A stretch of 64,000 nucleotides of DNA, from NCBI GenBank assembly GCA_024734555.1, contig JANPWX010000215.1:422943-486942 (forward strand), read 5' to 3'. Positions 1-13,454 of this stretch are shown here, one piece after another (position 1 is the stretch's first letter; every line of letters starts with the position of its first letter). Both the position numbers and the translations under genes were made by a program. The DNA comes from Trochalopteron elliotii. Lineage: Eukaryota > Chordata > Aves > Passeriformes > Leiothrichidae. Below the pieces are notes generated by a model. That model was not told the origin of the DNA, searched no databases, and worked only from the letters and a program-made list of their open reading frames with translations.

Positions 1-3000
1 GATATACTCACTTGACACCCAAGCATTAGAACTCAGATGTTGAAAGAAAGTAATTACAGGCATGTCTGTGCAACTGAGAGCCCCTTTCTTAAATGCCAGA
101 ACTCTTGTGACAAAGTTTTGAAGAGGTTTGATTGACTGTTTATACAGTGGTAATGTTTCTGTGGTCTGTCCTGAGCTTTTAATTTGGGGTTCTAAGACAG
201 TAATAAGGATACACTAATTCAAAGATGTATTGTTTTTGTATTACTTTTGATTACAACTGCAACTGTAAATTGATTATAGAAGCAAGTAGGGAAAAGGATA
301 TTGTCCTTCAGGATACACTTGTAGTCCTGTTACTTTTTACAATGTTTTTTATTAATTTAGAAACAAATTCCAGCAAGACAAACTCAGAATACTTCCCTTC
401 GATCTTCTTTCAACAGATGCCAGAGCTTTTTCTTCCTTCCCAAATCTCTGCAGTTGCTGGGGTGATCTTAGAAGCATGCTCACATCCCATATCTGAAACT
501 TGGTATTGTAGCAGAGCTTTTCTTCTGATGGCAACCTTTCAGAACAGCTGCCTAGGTCTAGTGTACCCTTTGTGTTGGAGGATGGTGTAGAAATCATGGA
601 TTAGGTTGTTTATAGGAGTGTTTGACTTCAAATGTCTTCATCTGAGAGCAATTCTTCCAATTTACTCACCGGATGGAAAGATGCTCCCCTGCATACAGAG
701 CAGGTGTTTAACGTAGGTGCCTCCTGGGCACCTTTTGGAAAAGCCTGTTAGCAATACCTTTGTGGTGAGCCTGATCTCCTAAATTAGTGATGTATGTTGC
801 AGCTATTCCCCTTTCACAATAAGTTATCCCCAAAACATTCTCTGCATTTGTACACTACACCTGCATTTTGACGAACAACAGGCACAGTCTTTTAACCTCC
901 AAGTTGCTTAGAAAGTTTGAGACTAGTTGTTTTTCAGGCCTTTGTTCCTATTTAATCCCTTTGGGGCAGAACAGTAATGCAAAGGAGTTTTTTCTAACCA
1001 CTTAGTTTTAAAGTTAAGAAGTGTGGGATATCTCAAAGGCAAAATCCTGTATACTGTCTTCTCCTATTTCTGATCTTATTCACTTAAGAGTTTTTTGGCC
1101 AGTAGTGGTTTTGCAAGTGAGGATAATCTAGATTTTATCAGCTCACCATCACCCAAAAGCAAAGGTGCTACTTTCCTCCACTTCAGTGAATCTTTCTTTG
1201 CTCCAGCTCTGGTGTTTGCTGGACTTTGTCAATTGGCTCAGTTCCCAGAGAAAGATGGGTTATAATAAGCAGAAAGTTCATTTTTTTTTGTCAGAATCAG
1301 TGCAAGGGAAGGGCCTTTGAGTGAAGGGAACAGAAATTCCCTTTCTTAGCAGTGGTGAGTGGTTAGATGAGCTCTCATGGTCTCACACAAGATCACCTTT
1401 ATTCAGGCAACAATTAAACATGACTGATCATACTGCATGCAAAAATAGTTGCCCTGTTGAGAAAATCACTCTGTCTTAGGCTAGCTCTGTATGTAGCTGG
1501 GCTGATCTTTTGTCACCGTGAAGGAGGCCGGTCCCCTTGTCCTGCTTCAGACTCTATTTTTTTGCTATTTAATTTTCCTGCAATTTTGTGAACTTTCTTC
1601 TGGGTTAGTGTTATGCTGTTCTAGTAAGGTGAATTGATTTGAAGGGCTTCAGTGATGGAGCAGGTATAGCAAGAGGGAAGACAGAAATGGGAGGTATGAC
1701 TGGAAATGCATCCTTGGTCATTGGTGCTGCTCAGTTGGCTCTGAGTGTCTCGTCCCCAGATATCTGATGGGGAGCCAGGTCTTGAACCAGGACTAAGGTG
1801 CAAGCAAATTCAACCAGCAAATTCAAGCAGCAGCTATGGTTCTTGTGGTTTAGAGAGAGGAATGGACACCCTAAGAAGCCAGACTACCCTCAGAATGGAC
1901 GAGGGGAACAGCAGGACCAAACAGCTCAGAGAGGAGAGGAAAGACAGGTCACAAATTTTGGCAGCATTTGGCATCCATGTACATTTTCTGCTCTGTTGCA
2001 GTGTTTTTGTGTGTAAAACTCCAGGCACTAAATCGGTTGTCCTCACCTTAAAGGAGGTATGAAGGAGATACGAAAGAAGATATGAAATCAGTTGTCTTCT
2101 AGACAGAAGCTGTATCTTTGGGGAAGAAAAGGCTGACATGTTATTTATAGTTCTGGATTTTTTTCCTTCTAGTTTTTTCTACATATGATTTTTTCTGCAT
2201 GATGATTGTGGGCAAATTACAGTGTGATCTGAATATAGGAATGTTCCTGAGTAGAGCACACATAAAGCCATAACTGCATCATGGAAACTTAATTCTCTCT
2301 TGTTTTGTGAAAAATCATTAATGTACCATAGCAGCTGCCTATCAGATACAGGAGCACAGGTCTTTGTGACCTGGAATTTCATCTGCCAATTTGCAGCCAG
2401 TTGAATCAGTATGTGGTAGCGCAGCCCTTTGTACATAGGATGGTTTGGTCCATTGGCTTGTTTTGTAGGGGGACATCAGGGTGGCATTGTTGGTCTGTGC
2501 TTTTCTCTGACTACTGAGTTCAAGCGGGAGGTGATAAGGAGTGTGGCTAGGAATGTGAAAGATTATCAGTGCGACTGTTTCAGGTCTCATCTTCACAAAA
2601 TTCCTCATGTTCAGTGTTCAGGTCTGTGCATCTTAAACAGAATTTACAAAAGTTGTATGACCTCACCTACTTTTTTAATACCTGCAAGAAATTAAAATAC
2701 TTGGATGGATTCTTTGCATTGACCAAGCCAGATTTTAGATTTTTCATAAAATTGCTTTATCCGTGGTATTTTTTCAAGCCGGTCTATAGAAGTCCCAAAA
2801 GAACTGTCATCCAGACTAATACTGTTTGCATCCACAAAGAGCTCCTGCAACACAGCAGTGCAGCACTGTATAGTAAGTGCTCACTTGTCTGATTTCCTCG
2901 GGCTGATGGAATGAAAATGAATGCAACTTTCTCATGAGGAGAAAGCAAAAGACAGAAAATTGCACTGTTGAACCCTTAGGAAGAAAAGAAGGAAAACTAG

Positions 3001-4477
3001 GTATATGTATTAATATTTAGTTTCCTACAGCCTACTGGTAATAACAAAAACGAGCATTTCCTAATATAATAACTTGTTTGGGTTTTTTCCCTATGTTTAA
3101 GAACTTCATGTTTTTGATGTGCGAGGGTAGCACACCTTTGAAACTTACCATGATGATTTGTCTTATGTCTGGAGAGAAGACTACATTTAGATCTGAAATA
3201 CTGCCTCTTGCTTTTTCATGGTGGAGAGCAAGACCGATTGTATGATAGGATATGCTTCCACAGAGCACCTTAACTGTCTGAAGAAAGGGTCACCATGCTT
3301 CTTGCTCCTGGAAACAGGATTACTTTCCATCACCCATGTGTCAGCTCTGCCAGTTCATTTGGCGTCTCTGATTTAGCTCACGAAACTAGCAGAAAACTAA
3401 CCCAGCAACATAGGGAGTATGTATTTATTTTTTTGTTAGCCAGTTCAGTGAGCTCAGGTGGCTCACAAGCACATGGGAGAATCTGGGGACCAGCACAAAG
3501 GAGAGAGCATGAGAAGAGAGGCAGGACTGCTCCTTTTGGCAACACCGAGCTGTTAGCCTGACTCAGCCATGTTGTGAAAGCTCACCCTTAGGTAATAATG
3601 TTCACACTGCAAGTTGACTGACAGTTCTTCAAATAGTAGCCAGAAGGGAGTTACCAGCTGTACGCAGTTTGTTTTTGTAGGGTGGCCTTGTCTGTTTTCA
3701 GTGTGCTGTGTTTTGAAACAGATACTTATTCTATTCTAATCGTGTTATTGCATGAAAAAGTTCTGCAGAAAAATAACATGTGCAGGGTGGACCTGTCTGG
3801 GAACTTGATGTTGAGCAAGTGGATAAGGAGCCACAGAACCTGGAAAAACTTTGTACTTTAGTTTCTGGGACAATTTTCCTGTTGCATTTGGAGGGACTCA
3901 GAAACCCTTGTACTTCTAGTCTACTGAGTGTTCCAAGCTTCAAAGCCGGAGCCGAAGTGTGGACCTTCATCTTTGAACACTGTGAAGTTTTAATCAGAAG
4001 ATCTGGTAGCCCCTGTTAATGTAGTTTACACATCACCATGGATCTTAGGTGCCCATAAGCCTTGAGTTCCACTGAAACCGTGGCTGCAGAGTATGAAATG
4101 CACTGTGGCTCACCCCTTCAGCTCCCCAGGGCCTCTGCAGAAGTGGGTGGGTGCTTACCATCTTAGGAAAAAAGAAATGCTCTTTTTTGCCCATCTGCCT
4201 TTGTGCTCTTGAAGCTGGCATGATCCTATGTGGGTTTTGGTTTTGCTTTTTTTAAAAATTGAAATGTTTACTTTTCAGCTGGAAAATTCCATTTCAATGC
4301 AGAGTTTAGGGAAGGCACTGATTTACAGTGTAGGCATAACTTAAGCATTCATAACCCTCAGTTTCACACCATGAGCAGCTGATGAAGAAACTTACAGTTG
4401 CTCTGACGTGTCTTCATTTTCTCCACAAGTAAAAAGAATATGGTACAAAGTCCTGGCAGATTTTTCTTTAAAACGAA

Positions 4478-4530
4478 TCATTCAAGTAAATCAATTATTC
4501 AAGTAATTATTCAATTATTCAAGAATTATT
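4478..4530. repeat. Degenerate ATTATTCAA short repeat
   Basis: Four to five imperfect copies of a unit like AATTATTCAAG follow each other with small spacers. It is low-complexity AT-rich DNA in the upstream UMAD1 intron. No function is suggested. Confidence 0.5.
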
Positions 4531-7500
4531 ATGTACAAGTATGGTTTTTTCTCTTCGCTCTGTGCACAGTGTTAATGTCACTTTTTGGTGCACATGCAAA
4601 CACTTGGACATTTCACTGAATGATACAGCCAAAAACTTATCAGCTGGACTTTTACATCTGTTGCTCTTGTATCTTTGTAAATGGATATCTTAATGTGGTG
4701 GGGCTTTTTTTACACTTTGTAAAGCAAATTCCTCTGTTCAGGAATTTTTGTTCATCTCTGTTTCTCCTCCCCAAGATGACTGCTGCCCTGCTCTTTGGAT
4801 ACTTTTAAAGAATTATTCTAGTTCTTTTTTGTACTGATAATTAATTTCTTTTCCTAACAGATCTGTACTACTATGTTTGTATAATGCAAAAATGCAGTTG
4901 AATAGTTAGAAAGGTTTTAAAGTAATGAAGCCATACATACTAAAAATGTAAAATCTAAAAATTTATGTTGTTACCTTTAAAACCAAGGAATCTAGTGGTA
5001 GTATGTTGAAATGAACATTTCCATTTTGTTTACACACAAGTCAGAAGTAATCCAGAAGTTTCATGGTGTAGTTTCTTCTACAAAGCTGGCTTTAGAATAA
5101 AGTTCCTAGAAATACTAAACCAGCTTAAAGCACAAAAATAATCAGAAAATAACATTTTAATCCTAGTTAATCCACATTATTGACCCATGTGCTCTAAATA
5201 AATAAAATTAGGTAGTCCTTTAATCATCAGTGTGGAGCTGGTTATTCATGACAGAGGTATGATCCAAAATTCAGCTTCTATGCAGGTTTTTGTCCTTTCT
5301 GAGGACACGTTAAATGGATTTATGTTTTAGTTTGTGATGGGACTTGGTTGATTCGTTTTAGATCCCTTTGTAAGTCTGAGATCAGAAGATGGTGCTAATA
5401 TAACAAAATTAACAGTGTAAGTCACAAGTAATTTTTCAAGGAGTTTTAGAAGCAGAGATACTTTGTTATTGAATAATCTGTTGAGATTGTTTTTGGATGT
5501 AGGTTTTCCTTTTAAAAAATACTTAAAGCCTCTTTGTACCAATTTTAGGTATTTTTATAAAGTTGTGCTTGTCACTAGAAAGAATGCAGTGAATTTATAC
5601 TTTATAGATAAAAAAACCCCGTGCTGTTCAGAAATAGTCTGCAAGCATGTTTCAGAAATGCAAAAGCAGCAGTGGATGTACCATAAGGTTTTCTGCTCAA
5701 AATTGACATTATATAGTCACAGTGACATAAGATTTCCAGGCTGCTGTCTAGAAAATAACTTCCAAAAAAAAAGTGGGGAGGGAATATATTTTGAACCACA
5801 GTATTTGTAAGCTTTCTAATGGAATCTTGGCTACTGTGATTTAACTTTCTGCATCAGTTGTATTGTGTCTGTATGCCATGCAGACGTAAGTGTGTTTCAG
5901 GGTATCTATATAACTTTGTGTGTGGTCTTTATGTTTTAAATTAATTCTGCTTAACTTTGTTTCAGAATTAATGGGGTTTCCCTGCCTCTGAGAGGATAGT
6001 AGCACTTGGGTATGAAATGATTATTACTTTGGAGATTTCTCATAGCCATGCTACGTAAAACCTACCTTAAATGAATGTTCTGTCCTATTATCAATTCTTC
6101 TCCCACAAAGTATTAACTTAGCTTTCTGGTACTTTCAGAGTTTCTTGAAGACATGACAAAAAGTTCATAACTAGCATGAATGTTGTAGGAAGCTGCTCAC
6201 TTGAAGGCTGGCTATTGGGATGAGGCTGTATGTGATCATGGGTTCATCTCAGTGCATTGTGGGACAAAGATATAAGTGGCCCTAATATGAGTCGACTGAA
6301 TGATCAATTTGCAGATTTTTAGGTGGGATTTTTCCCCTCTTCCTCTTTATAAAAAAAGTATTGTTTCAAATACCTGAAATGCCATCAAAAGAATGAAACA
6401 CAGTGTTCCCTGGAATAGTTTATCAAGGATCTCCTTGAGGATTTTCTAGTTCTTGTACCCTGCTAGAACAGCCCTGAGCATTTCCCTGCATTGTTACAGT
6501 GGCCTCCCTTGTCTTCCCTTCATTCCCAGTGACCAACCACAGCAGTATTTGCCAATTGACCAAGCAGGCCAAGGATAATAACAGAGCAGTGGGCGCTTCC
6601 TTCAGCTGGGGCATTATTCCTAGTCTCTTTTTACTACCCAGCTGCAAATGGTTATATTCTGTAAATTCTAAATATCTCCAAATCTTCTATGTCTGTGCCA
6701 GTTTCAACCACATTTGACAGCATTTTCCTATGTTTTCAAGAACAGAAGATTGGTCATGTAAATCTACTTCCATAGGAAACCAGCTTAAATTTGCATTGTT
6801 TGTTTTCTAACATAATTTACATTTATGTAGCAAGCTTTATATGTAAATATCAGGTTATCAGCACCTCAGTTTTTGACAGGCAAATAATTTTAATGCATGT
6901 TGGACTTACTGAAATGCAAGTTGCACAGTGTAACTGAGACACTGAACAGGCAGACCATGCAGCAGGTTTTTAAGTGCTAGGAAAATCTCTGTCCTCATCA
7001 AAATGGGCTCCAGTGTGTGCTGTTTGCTTTCTGGACAGGATTGCTTTTAGAACCACATCATGAATGAAACAGGAGGAAGAGAGTTTTAATGTCATAGTTA
7101 AGTGAGGATGCTGAAATAATGTTAATTTTATAGTGGGAAGTGGAATTACAATATTTATTTACCTTTGAAAAACAACTGAGCCTGTAATCTAAGATAGGTT
7201 TTATCGGTTGAATTAACTAGTGACAAGGAAATGATGCTGCTAAAACATGTTTAAGGGGAGGTTGCTTGCCAGTACTACTCAGTGTGAGCTGTGCTATTGT
7301 CTTCCTCTGAGTTTGTTGTTATTACTGATGTTTCCCCAAAGCCTTTTACCATTCATCAGGAACTGAAGAGGTAAAGACTTCTATTGTTTCGAGATTAAAC
7401 TTTTCATCATGCTCACAAGCAAAATAAGAGAACTCAGGAAGGATTGTGAAGATCGTGACTGTCACATTCTCTCAGAGGTAAACAAGAGAAAGTTAGGCAA

Positions 7501-8959
7501 GAGAAACAGAACAAATAAAAGGAAACAATGTTGTCTTTATCTCCCTCCCTTGGAGAAGCAAATAGGATCTAGTGGGGGATTGTAATCCTGGAAGAAAATT
7601 AAGCTTGCAAACTGAGGCTTCTTTTGCACTTGCTGCATACTGGCCTATTGATACAGCAAAGTTGTATTATATGAAGTGTAGACATCTTCCACTACCAGAC
7701 AGCAGATTTGAGAGCAAAGTAGAGATTATATGAATTAACATTAAACTGTTCTAAGTATCTAAAAATTTAAGGGACTTTCTGATTTATTCCTAGTCTTAGA
7801 ACAATGTACTTGTTCTGTGGGTTGATTTGAGCTGGTCTAGATGACTGTGACAATCCAGTGTCACTGAGTGATTATGTCTAAAATAAAAATAGAGCAAATC
7901 AATTTATAAAACTTTTCTTTTCAAGGAAACAGATTAAATGGTTTGCTTCCCCAGAAAAGTGTGATTCACTTGGCCTTGGAAGGTTACATTTGTTTTGGTG
8001 TGAAGAGGAGTGATTCAGATGAATTGAATAACAGGAAAATTTTGAGGTTCTCTAGGAATGTGAAGAACTGTGACTGAAGCATGAAGAGACTGGCCTATGG
8101 CATCTGATCTGTGCCTTCTAGGCAGATTTGCTGATTTTTTTTTTTTTAGGGCCAATGTTCATGGTAAATACCAACATACGATAGATATGCTGGGGGCTTA
8201 TCCACACAGTATCAGTTGAACATCGGAAGAGCAGTGAATAGTTCTGAGGTTTCCTTGAGGCACTGGCACACACTCGCACAGATAAGTGCAAATCTTGGGT
8301 CAGAACACTTAGAGGATATACATTTCTCTTGTTTAGCTTTTTCTTTCAACTTTTTTCCTTATAAAATGACTGAACATGTCATAAGCCCTTCCTTGGATTT
8401 ATATTGTTGATGCTTCAGTCCTCAGGTTGTATTGAGTAGCTGGTAAGTCACACCACTTGCTCACTCTGATAACACAGCTTGATAAGAAAGGTGTGGCAGC
8501 ATCTAAGGTAATGAACTCTAGAACAGAATTTCCAAATAGCAAAATGGAAAAAGGAGATCTCTGGAAAGATATGCTGTGGTGGGGGGTTCAATGTTGTGGT
8601 GGACTACTGAGAAAGGCTGGCATGCACATAAAAGGGATGAAAAGTATTGCATGGATGCATCACACGAGAAAATCAGAGTGAGATTAATTAAATTCCTGGC
8701 ATTTCTTTATGTTTGATATGAAAGTCTCATAACTTAAAACCAAAATAAAATAACATTTCATCATGGGGATTGTGGCTCATGGACACATTAATTCTAGAGC
8801 TTGCTTTGAAGGTGACTGTGACCCTGGAGGTAACAAACAGTAGAAGGATAGATATAACTGAGAGATGCTGAGGAATCTCCTTCTTTGGAGCCTCAAAATT
8901 CAGCCAAACAACCTGAAGTATGTAGTTTCTTTCCCTTTGAAGTTAGCCCTGTGCTGAAC

Positions 8960-9017
8960 TGGAGGTTGGACTGGTGTGATCTCCAGGATTCCTTCCAACC
9001 AAAATTTTGCTACGAAA
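8960..9017 (+). mobile_element. CR1 LINE 3'-end fragment
   Basis: The segment reads GGAGGTTGGACTGGTGTGAT followed by a CTCCAGGATTCCTTCCAACC-like block. This is the conserved end of the CR1 3'UTR of birds (gagGTTGGACTagatGAtCTCCAGg.tCCcTTCCAACC). A decayed version of the terminal octamer-like repeat follows. Only about 60 bp is recognisable, as expected of severe 5' truncation and age. Orientation is sense on the + strand. A CR1 subfamily cannot be assigned. Confidence 0.7.
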
Positions 9018-10380
9018 CTTTGACTTTGGATTCATCAGCTTTCGGAAGGAGTTGGGCACCTCTTAAAAGAAAGCTTTTTCAATGGAGGTCAGAGGAATTG
9101 GAATGATTTAGCCTCAGTGAAGTGGTTGGAGATGGAGTTAGATCTAAACTCTAAGGGTCCTTTGTTTTAGGATTCAGGAAAGCTTTGAAAGAAATGAAAC
9201 TTTTAAGAGGTCAGAAATATAGAAAAGCACAGAAATAAAACACTTTTTGCAAACTTAAAAATATTTAGATCTGGGATATGGAAACTCTACAGGACCTTCT
9301 AATCCTCTCGTATTGTTTTTCTATGGCTGTCTTCTGAAAAGTTTTTGTTTGGAGAAACAAAATTTTTCATAGGGAAGTTTTTAATCTATGGTTTCACTGT
9401 GATCTTGATAATGGGATGCAGAAGACCCTGGCAGAATTGTTTAGGAAAATGGAGACTCTACGTAAAGATTGCCTGAAGAAGGATGGGATACCACAATCAG
9501 ACTGGGAGGCAATGTGGAGTGCCACTCCCATAATCTTCAATGGCATGTGCTGTAGCTGGATTTGCTATTCTTAATTGGGAAAGGACTGAACCCTGTTGCT
9601 TCATGTCTGCAAATGCAAAACCATTCAGGGTAATGTTTACCTTCTTACAGTTTCCCCCCTGCCTTTTACAAGTGTGAAGAAATCAGTTTCAGGATTCTCA
9701 CTGCGGGGTTTATATAGACTTTTCTAGTGGTTCATCAGGAGAATTAGAGAAGATACTGTTTAAGTTCTACTCCCAATCAAAGATTTATTTGTGGGACCTC
9801 TTAATACACTATTGAAACTCAATGTAAGGCTTCCAAACACTTACCAGACCTCTGCCTTAGCATGGACTTACACAGACTTCCTTCTCACTCACCCTTATGC
9901 AGCATAAACTCTAAAACTCTTGTTTTTGCTGGAAGTTGCAGCTGTGGAGAATCTTTCTGCTGATATATTGGGTTTTTTTAGGGGATATTATTAGCTTGTT
10001 GAAATGAAACTGCTGTTGATATGAAAAGCTTTAATATGAAACCAGGATGAGGTGACCTGAAACTAGAATGACTTCATTGTTTTGCCAACTATATATATTC
10101 TTATGTCTATATATATTCTATTATGTCTTGGCCATGTACATGTGAAAGATAATGAAGATTAATATGTAGTTTTATAGCACTAATGCTAGACAGAGTGATA
10201 GTCCCACTTTTAAGAAAATGGAGGAACCAACTATTTATTCATCACTGTCCCATCTGTGCCATTGAAGACAACAGCACTGGTCAGTGCCTTATTTGATTCA
10301 GATGGATCAGTGAATGATCTGTTGATCACCAATGGAAACTGTTAAATTACTTACAGCCTACTGTTTACAATCCATTCAAG

Positions 10381-10436
10381 GTGGGTAGAATAGATGATTT
10401 TTAAAGTTCCTTTCCAACTTCAGTTTGCTTCTACGC
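10381..10436 (+). mobile_element. Degenerate CR1 LINE 3'-end fragment
   Basis: The order TAGATGATTTTTAAAGTTCC then TTTCCAACTTCAG matches the CR1 end motif (TAGATGATcTTTAAgGTcCCTTCCAACccag), with about one mismatch in five. Only the last 50-60 bp is present. It lies in the upstream UMAD1 intron. It is the weakest of the five CR1 calls. Confidence 0.5.
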
Positions 10437-13432
10437 TCATTAGCAAAAATTCCCAAGGGTCTTCCCTCTGTCTTCCCTGTCTTCTGTTAGTTGTTTTGAT
10501 CCCATAAAATCAGCACAATTCTGTGTTTGGAGTACTTCAGTCAAGGTTCCCTGGGACCACCCCAGTGCAGTCCCCAGCTCACTCACTGGGTAGAAACTGG
10601 CTGATAAGTGGAAGCTGTGAGACCCTGGAAGTGAATGCTGGAGAAGCAAGCAAGGCTGGAAGAGACTGAGCAGAAACATGTTTCATCCCTGCTGAAAGAC
10701 CTGGAGGCTGAGAGGAGAGCAGGACTTGAAAAAGTGGTGCCATCAAACCCCTTTGCATGGAAGTGCCATCACAGTAACTCCCAAGATGCAGACGTTCAGA
10801 GAGAATTACACTTCTCAAATACCTCCTGAGATTGAAAGCACTGTCAGTATTGATGGACTGAAGCCTGAAGTTCTGCTAGTTCATCCTGGAGCAGGGTAAC
10901 TTAAAATTGCTGTGTCTGACCTTTCTTCCTTATCTCAGGGAGAGAGGGGAAGATTTATGAGTAAGAAAGAGGGAAAAGAAACTGTAGTAAAACCTTGATG
11001 CTTCCACAGAGTGAATCTCTCCTGTTTTCAGATCTTACTAATCCTCTCTTAAAACTTTTTGTCTTCTTGCTGCCAAGCAGAAGCCAGAATATGCTTTGTT
11101 CTTGCCATCTCTATGCAGGATATAGAAGATAATCACAGGCAACAAAGAATTAAGCAACTAACTAAAGTATAATGGAAAGTAGCTGTCTTCCTTTTGAAGC
11201 TGAAGGTGACATTTGAAAATCCATGTATTCGGTAGCTGGTTACTGCTTGCTGTGTTGTTCGTGCTTCAGCATCTCCCAGGAATTTTGCACAGACCAGGAC
11301 AAATGGCAGTCTACATTATAGAAGACTCTAAAATACATTTACAATTGGTTTTAATTTATTAAACTGAGGGTGGGCTAGGCTTTTATATGCTGTCTGTTGA
11401 TCAAGAGACTGCACATCTTGAGGTTAACAAAATGCTGGAAGAGGAAAGAGTATAAATAGAAACACCACTTCCTTGTTGAGTGGAAGCCAAACTTGTGGCT
11501 GAACCTCTCTATATGAGAGTTTGCTGAGGTCCAGATAGGCAGCTGAATGCATATTCTTGAAGACACCAAAAACTCTGAGTTCTGAGGGAGGATTTACATA
11601 GTACATACTGAGGACTGGACTAGGTATTTCTTTCCTGTGGAACACCTGGCTGCAGTTCTTGGAAAAAGATACCAGTGGAACTTGGAGAATGTTGGTGTAC
11701 ATCCAGCATCAGCTTAGTGAAAGGAGAAACGTATGCAGTTTTCAGACTTTTCAGTGCAACACTGATTATTTGGGCCTGGAAAAGGCTTAATATAACTTAA
11801 AAACAGCCTCTCAAGACTGAGGATCTGAAATACAAGCTTATCTGGACAGTAGGATAAATACGCCTATGACTTTCTCTTCAACTTCAAATATTTTCCTATT
11901 GGTAAGGAAGGTAATATTTTACAGCAATGAGCATGATTATTTTTTTTCTGATAAATTTTCCCAGTAATGTACTGCATATTACAGATTATGCTGCTGATAT
12001 TTAAACCATATTACATTGCATGAAGTGCCCTTCACTTCTAATTCTTACAGACTTTAAACAGTATATGTCATTTTTTTGATCTATGACTAAGATTTATTTT
12101 TAAGAGGAGTTTTATGACTGAAATTGCACAATACTTAAACCAAATAATATATGAGCCCGAATCTAAGTGTTTTTTAAAATAAATAATTTTGTCTTTTATC
12201 TCCTGATTAAAATACAGCTTGAAAGTGGCCCTAGTTCAAACAACTTAATTCAAGAAATCTTATGGCCTGTATTTTTACAGGAGTTTAGGCTAGGTGATTA
12301 CCATGGTCCTTCTGCCCTTATCTATGGACATATTTGCAGTTCTGATGAATTTCAGTTGAAAGGTATTCCTATATTTGGCTTCCTTAAGAACTTGTGAATT
12401 TTGGGAGCTGGATGACAAAGTTCTTAGTAAAAAAATTCATTTCTCTCTAAATGAGTTACTCTTATTCTTCCTCTCTTGTGATAATTTTTGACCTTTTGGT
12501 CCTGGTTGCAAACCGAGACTCTTTTCATCTTAAGGAAAACTAATCCCAGGGGAAAAGTATATTCTAGATAGCATTAACACACACGAATTGCGTTTTCTTA
12601 GGTTTTTTTTCATATAAAAACTTCTGAATGCGTTCTCAGGAATTTTGGAATGGTTTGTAAGGACAAGGAGTGGAACACTGGTTCCTGTGTTTATAGAATC
12701 CCTGCTGTAACTTTCTTCAGTGTGTCTATGCAAACACTCAACTTCACCCAATATGTCCTGTTGGTACCAACTGTCCACACAGCTCTGCCCTTACACACTT
12801 GGTGAGTCATTTTCCAGCTTACTGCAGTCTCCTAGCACCTTCACAAGTCCCCATCAGACAGCTAAGCTCCTTGATGTTGGGAAAGGGTATCCTGTGGAAT
12901 CTTTTCTCCTGCACTGATCATGGAATGTAGGACTAGACCAGAACACAAAAAGGTCATTCATCTTCCTTGATTTGGCATGATTGAAACCATTCACAACAGA
13001 TGTTTCTTCAGCCTATCTCTGAAGTCCTTTGGAGATTAACCACTGTTAAGAGAAACCACTTTGTTAAATTGTTCAAAGTGCTTTAGTAGCCTTACTCCTG
13101 GAGGAACTGATGTAGCCTAAAGTTGGTACAACTTAAATGTTTGCAGGCTCATCCACAGCAAGTGTACCAATAACGTGCCTTAGTGCCCTCTTCTTCTATC
13201 TGTTAACCATTTCTACACCTCTCTGAGGCAGGGTGCATTTACAAGACTTGTAATAATTTTTGTTTACAGGCCTCTACTTCATTACAAATGTAAACTAATT
13301 GTTTAACATTCGTGATTTTCATGGCTGTTATTTACCTCGTTATCTTACAGGTACTTACAAATTGTGTTTTTCAAGGTACTGGGGGTGAATGAGAGATTAC
13401 TTGAATCTCCATTTCTTTTGTTCTCCTACACC

Positions 13433-13454
13433 TTTTTTTTTTTTTTTTTTTTTA
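13433..13454. repeat. Poly-T tract (T22)
   Basis: Uninterrupted run of 22 T. It may be the reverse of a poly-A, but no retroposed sequence is recognisable beside it. It is likely length-polymorphic. Confidence 0.9.

Noticed and set aside
1768..1792. GAGCCAGGTCTTGAACCAGG resembling the MIR core end
   Set aside because: Only about 20 bases match and the upstream MIR core (GGTCACACAGC part) is missing from its proper position. A separate GGTCACACAGC at about 24688 also stands alone.
3150..3196. Box C (ATGATGA) and box D (CTGA) pair suggesting a C/D snoRNA in the UMAD1 intron
   Set aside because: No terminal stem, no C'/D' boxes and too short a spacing. Both motifs are common by chance.
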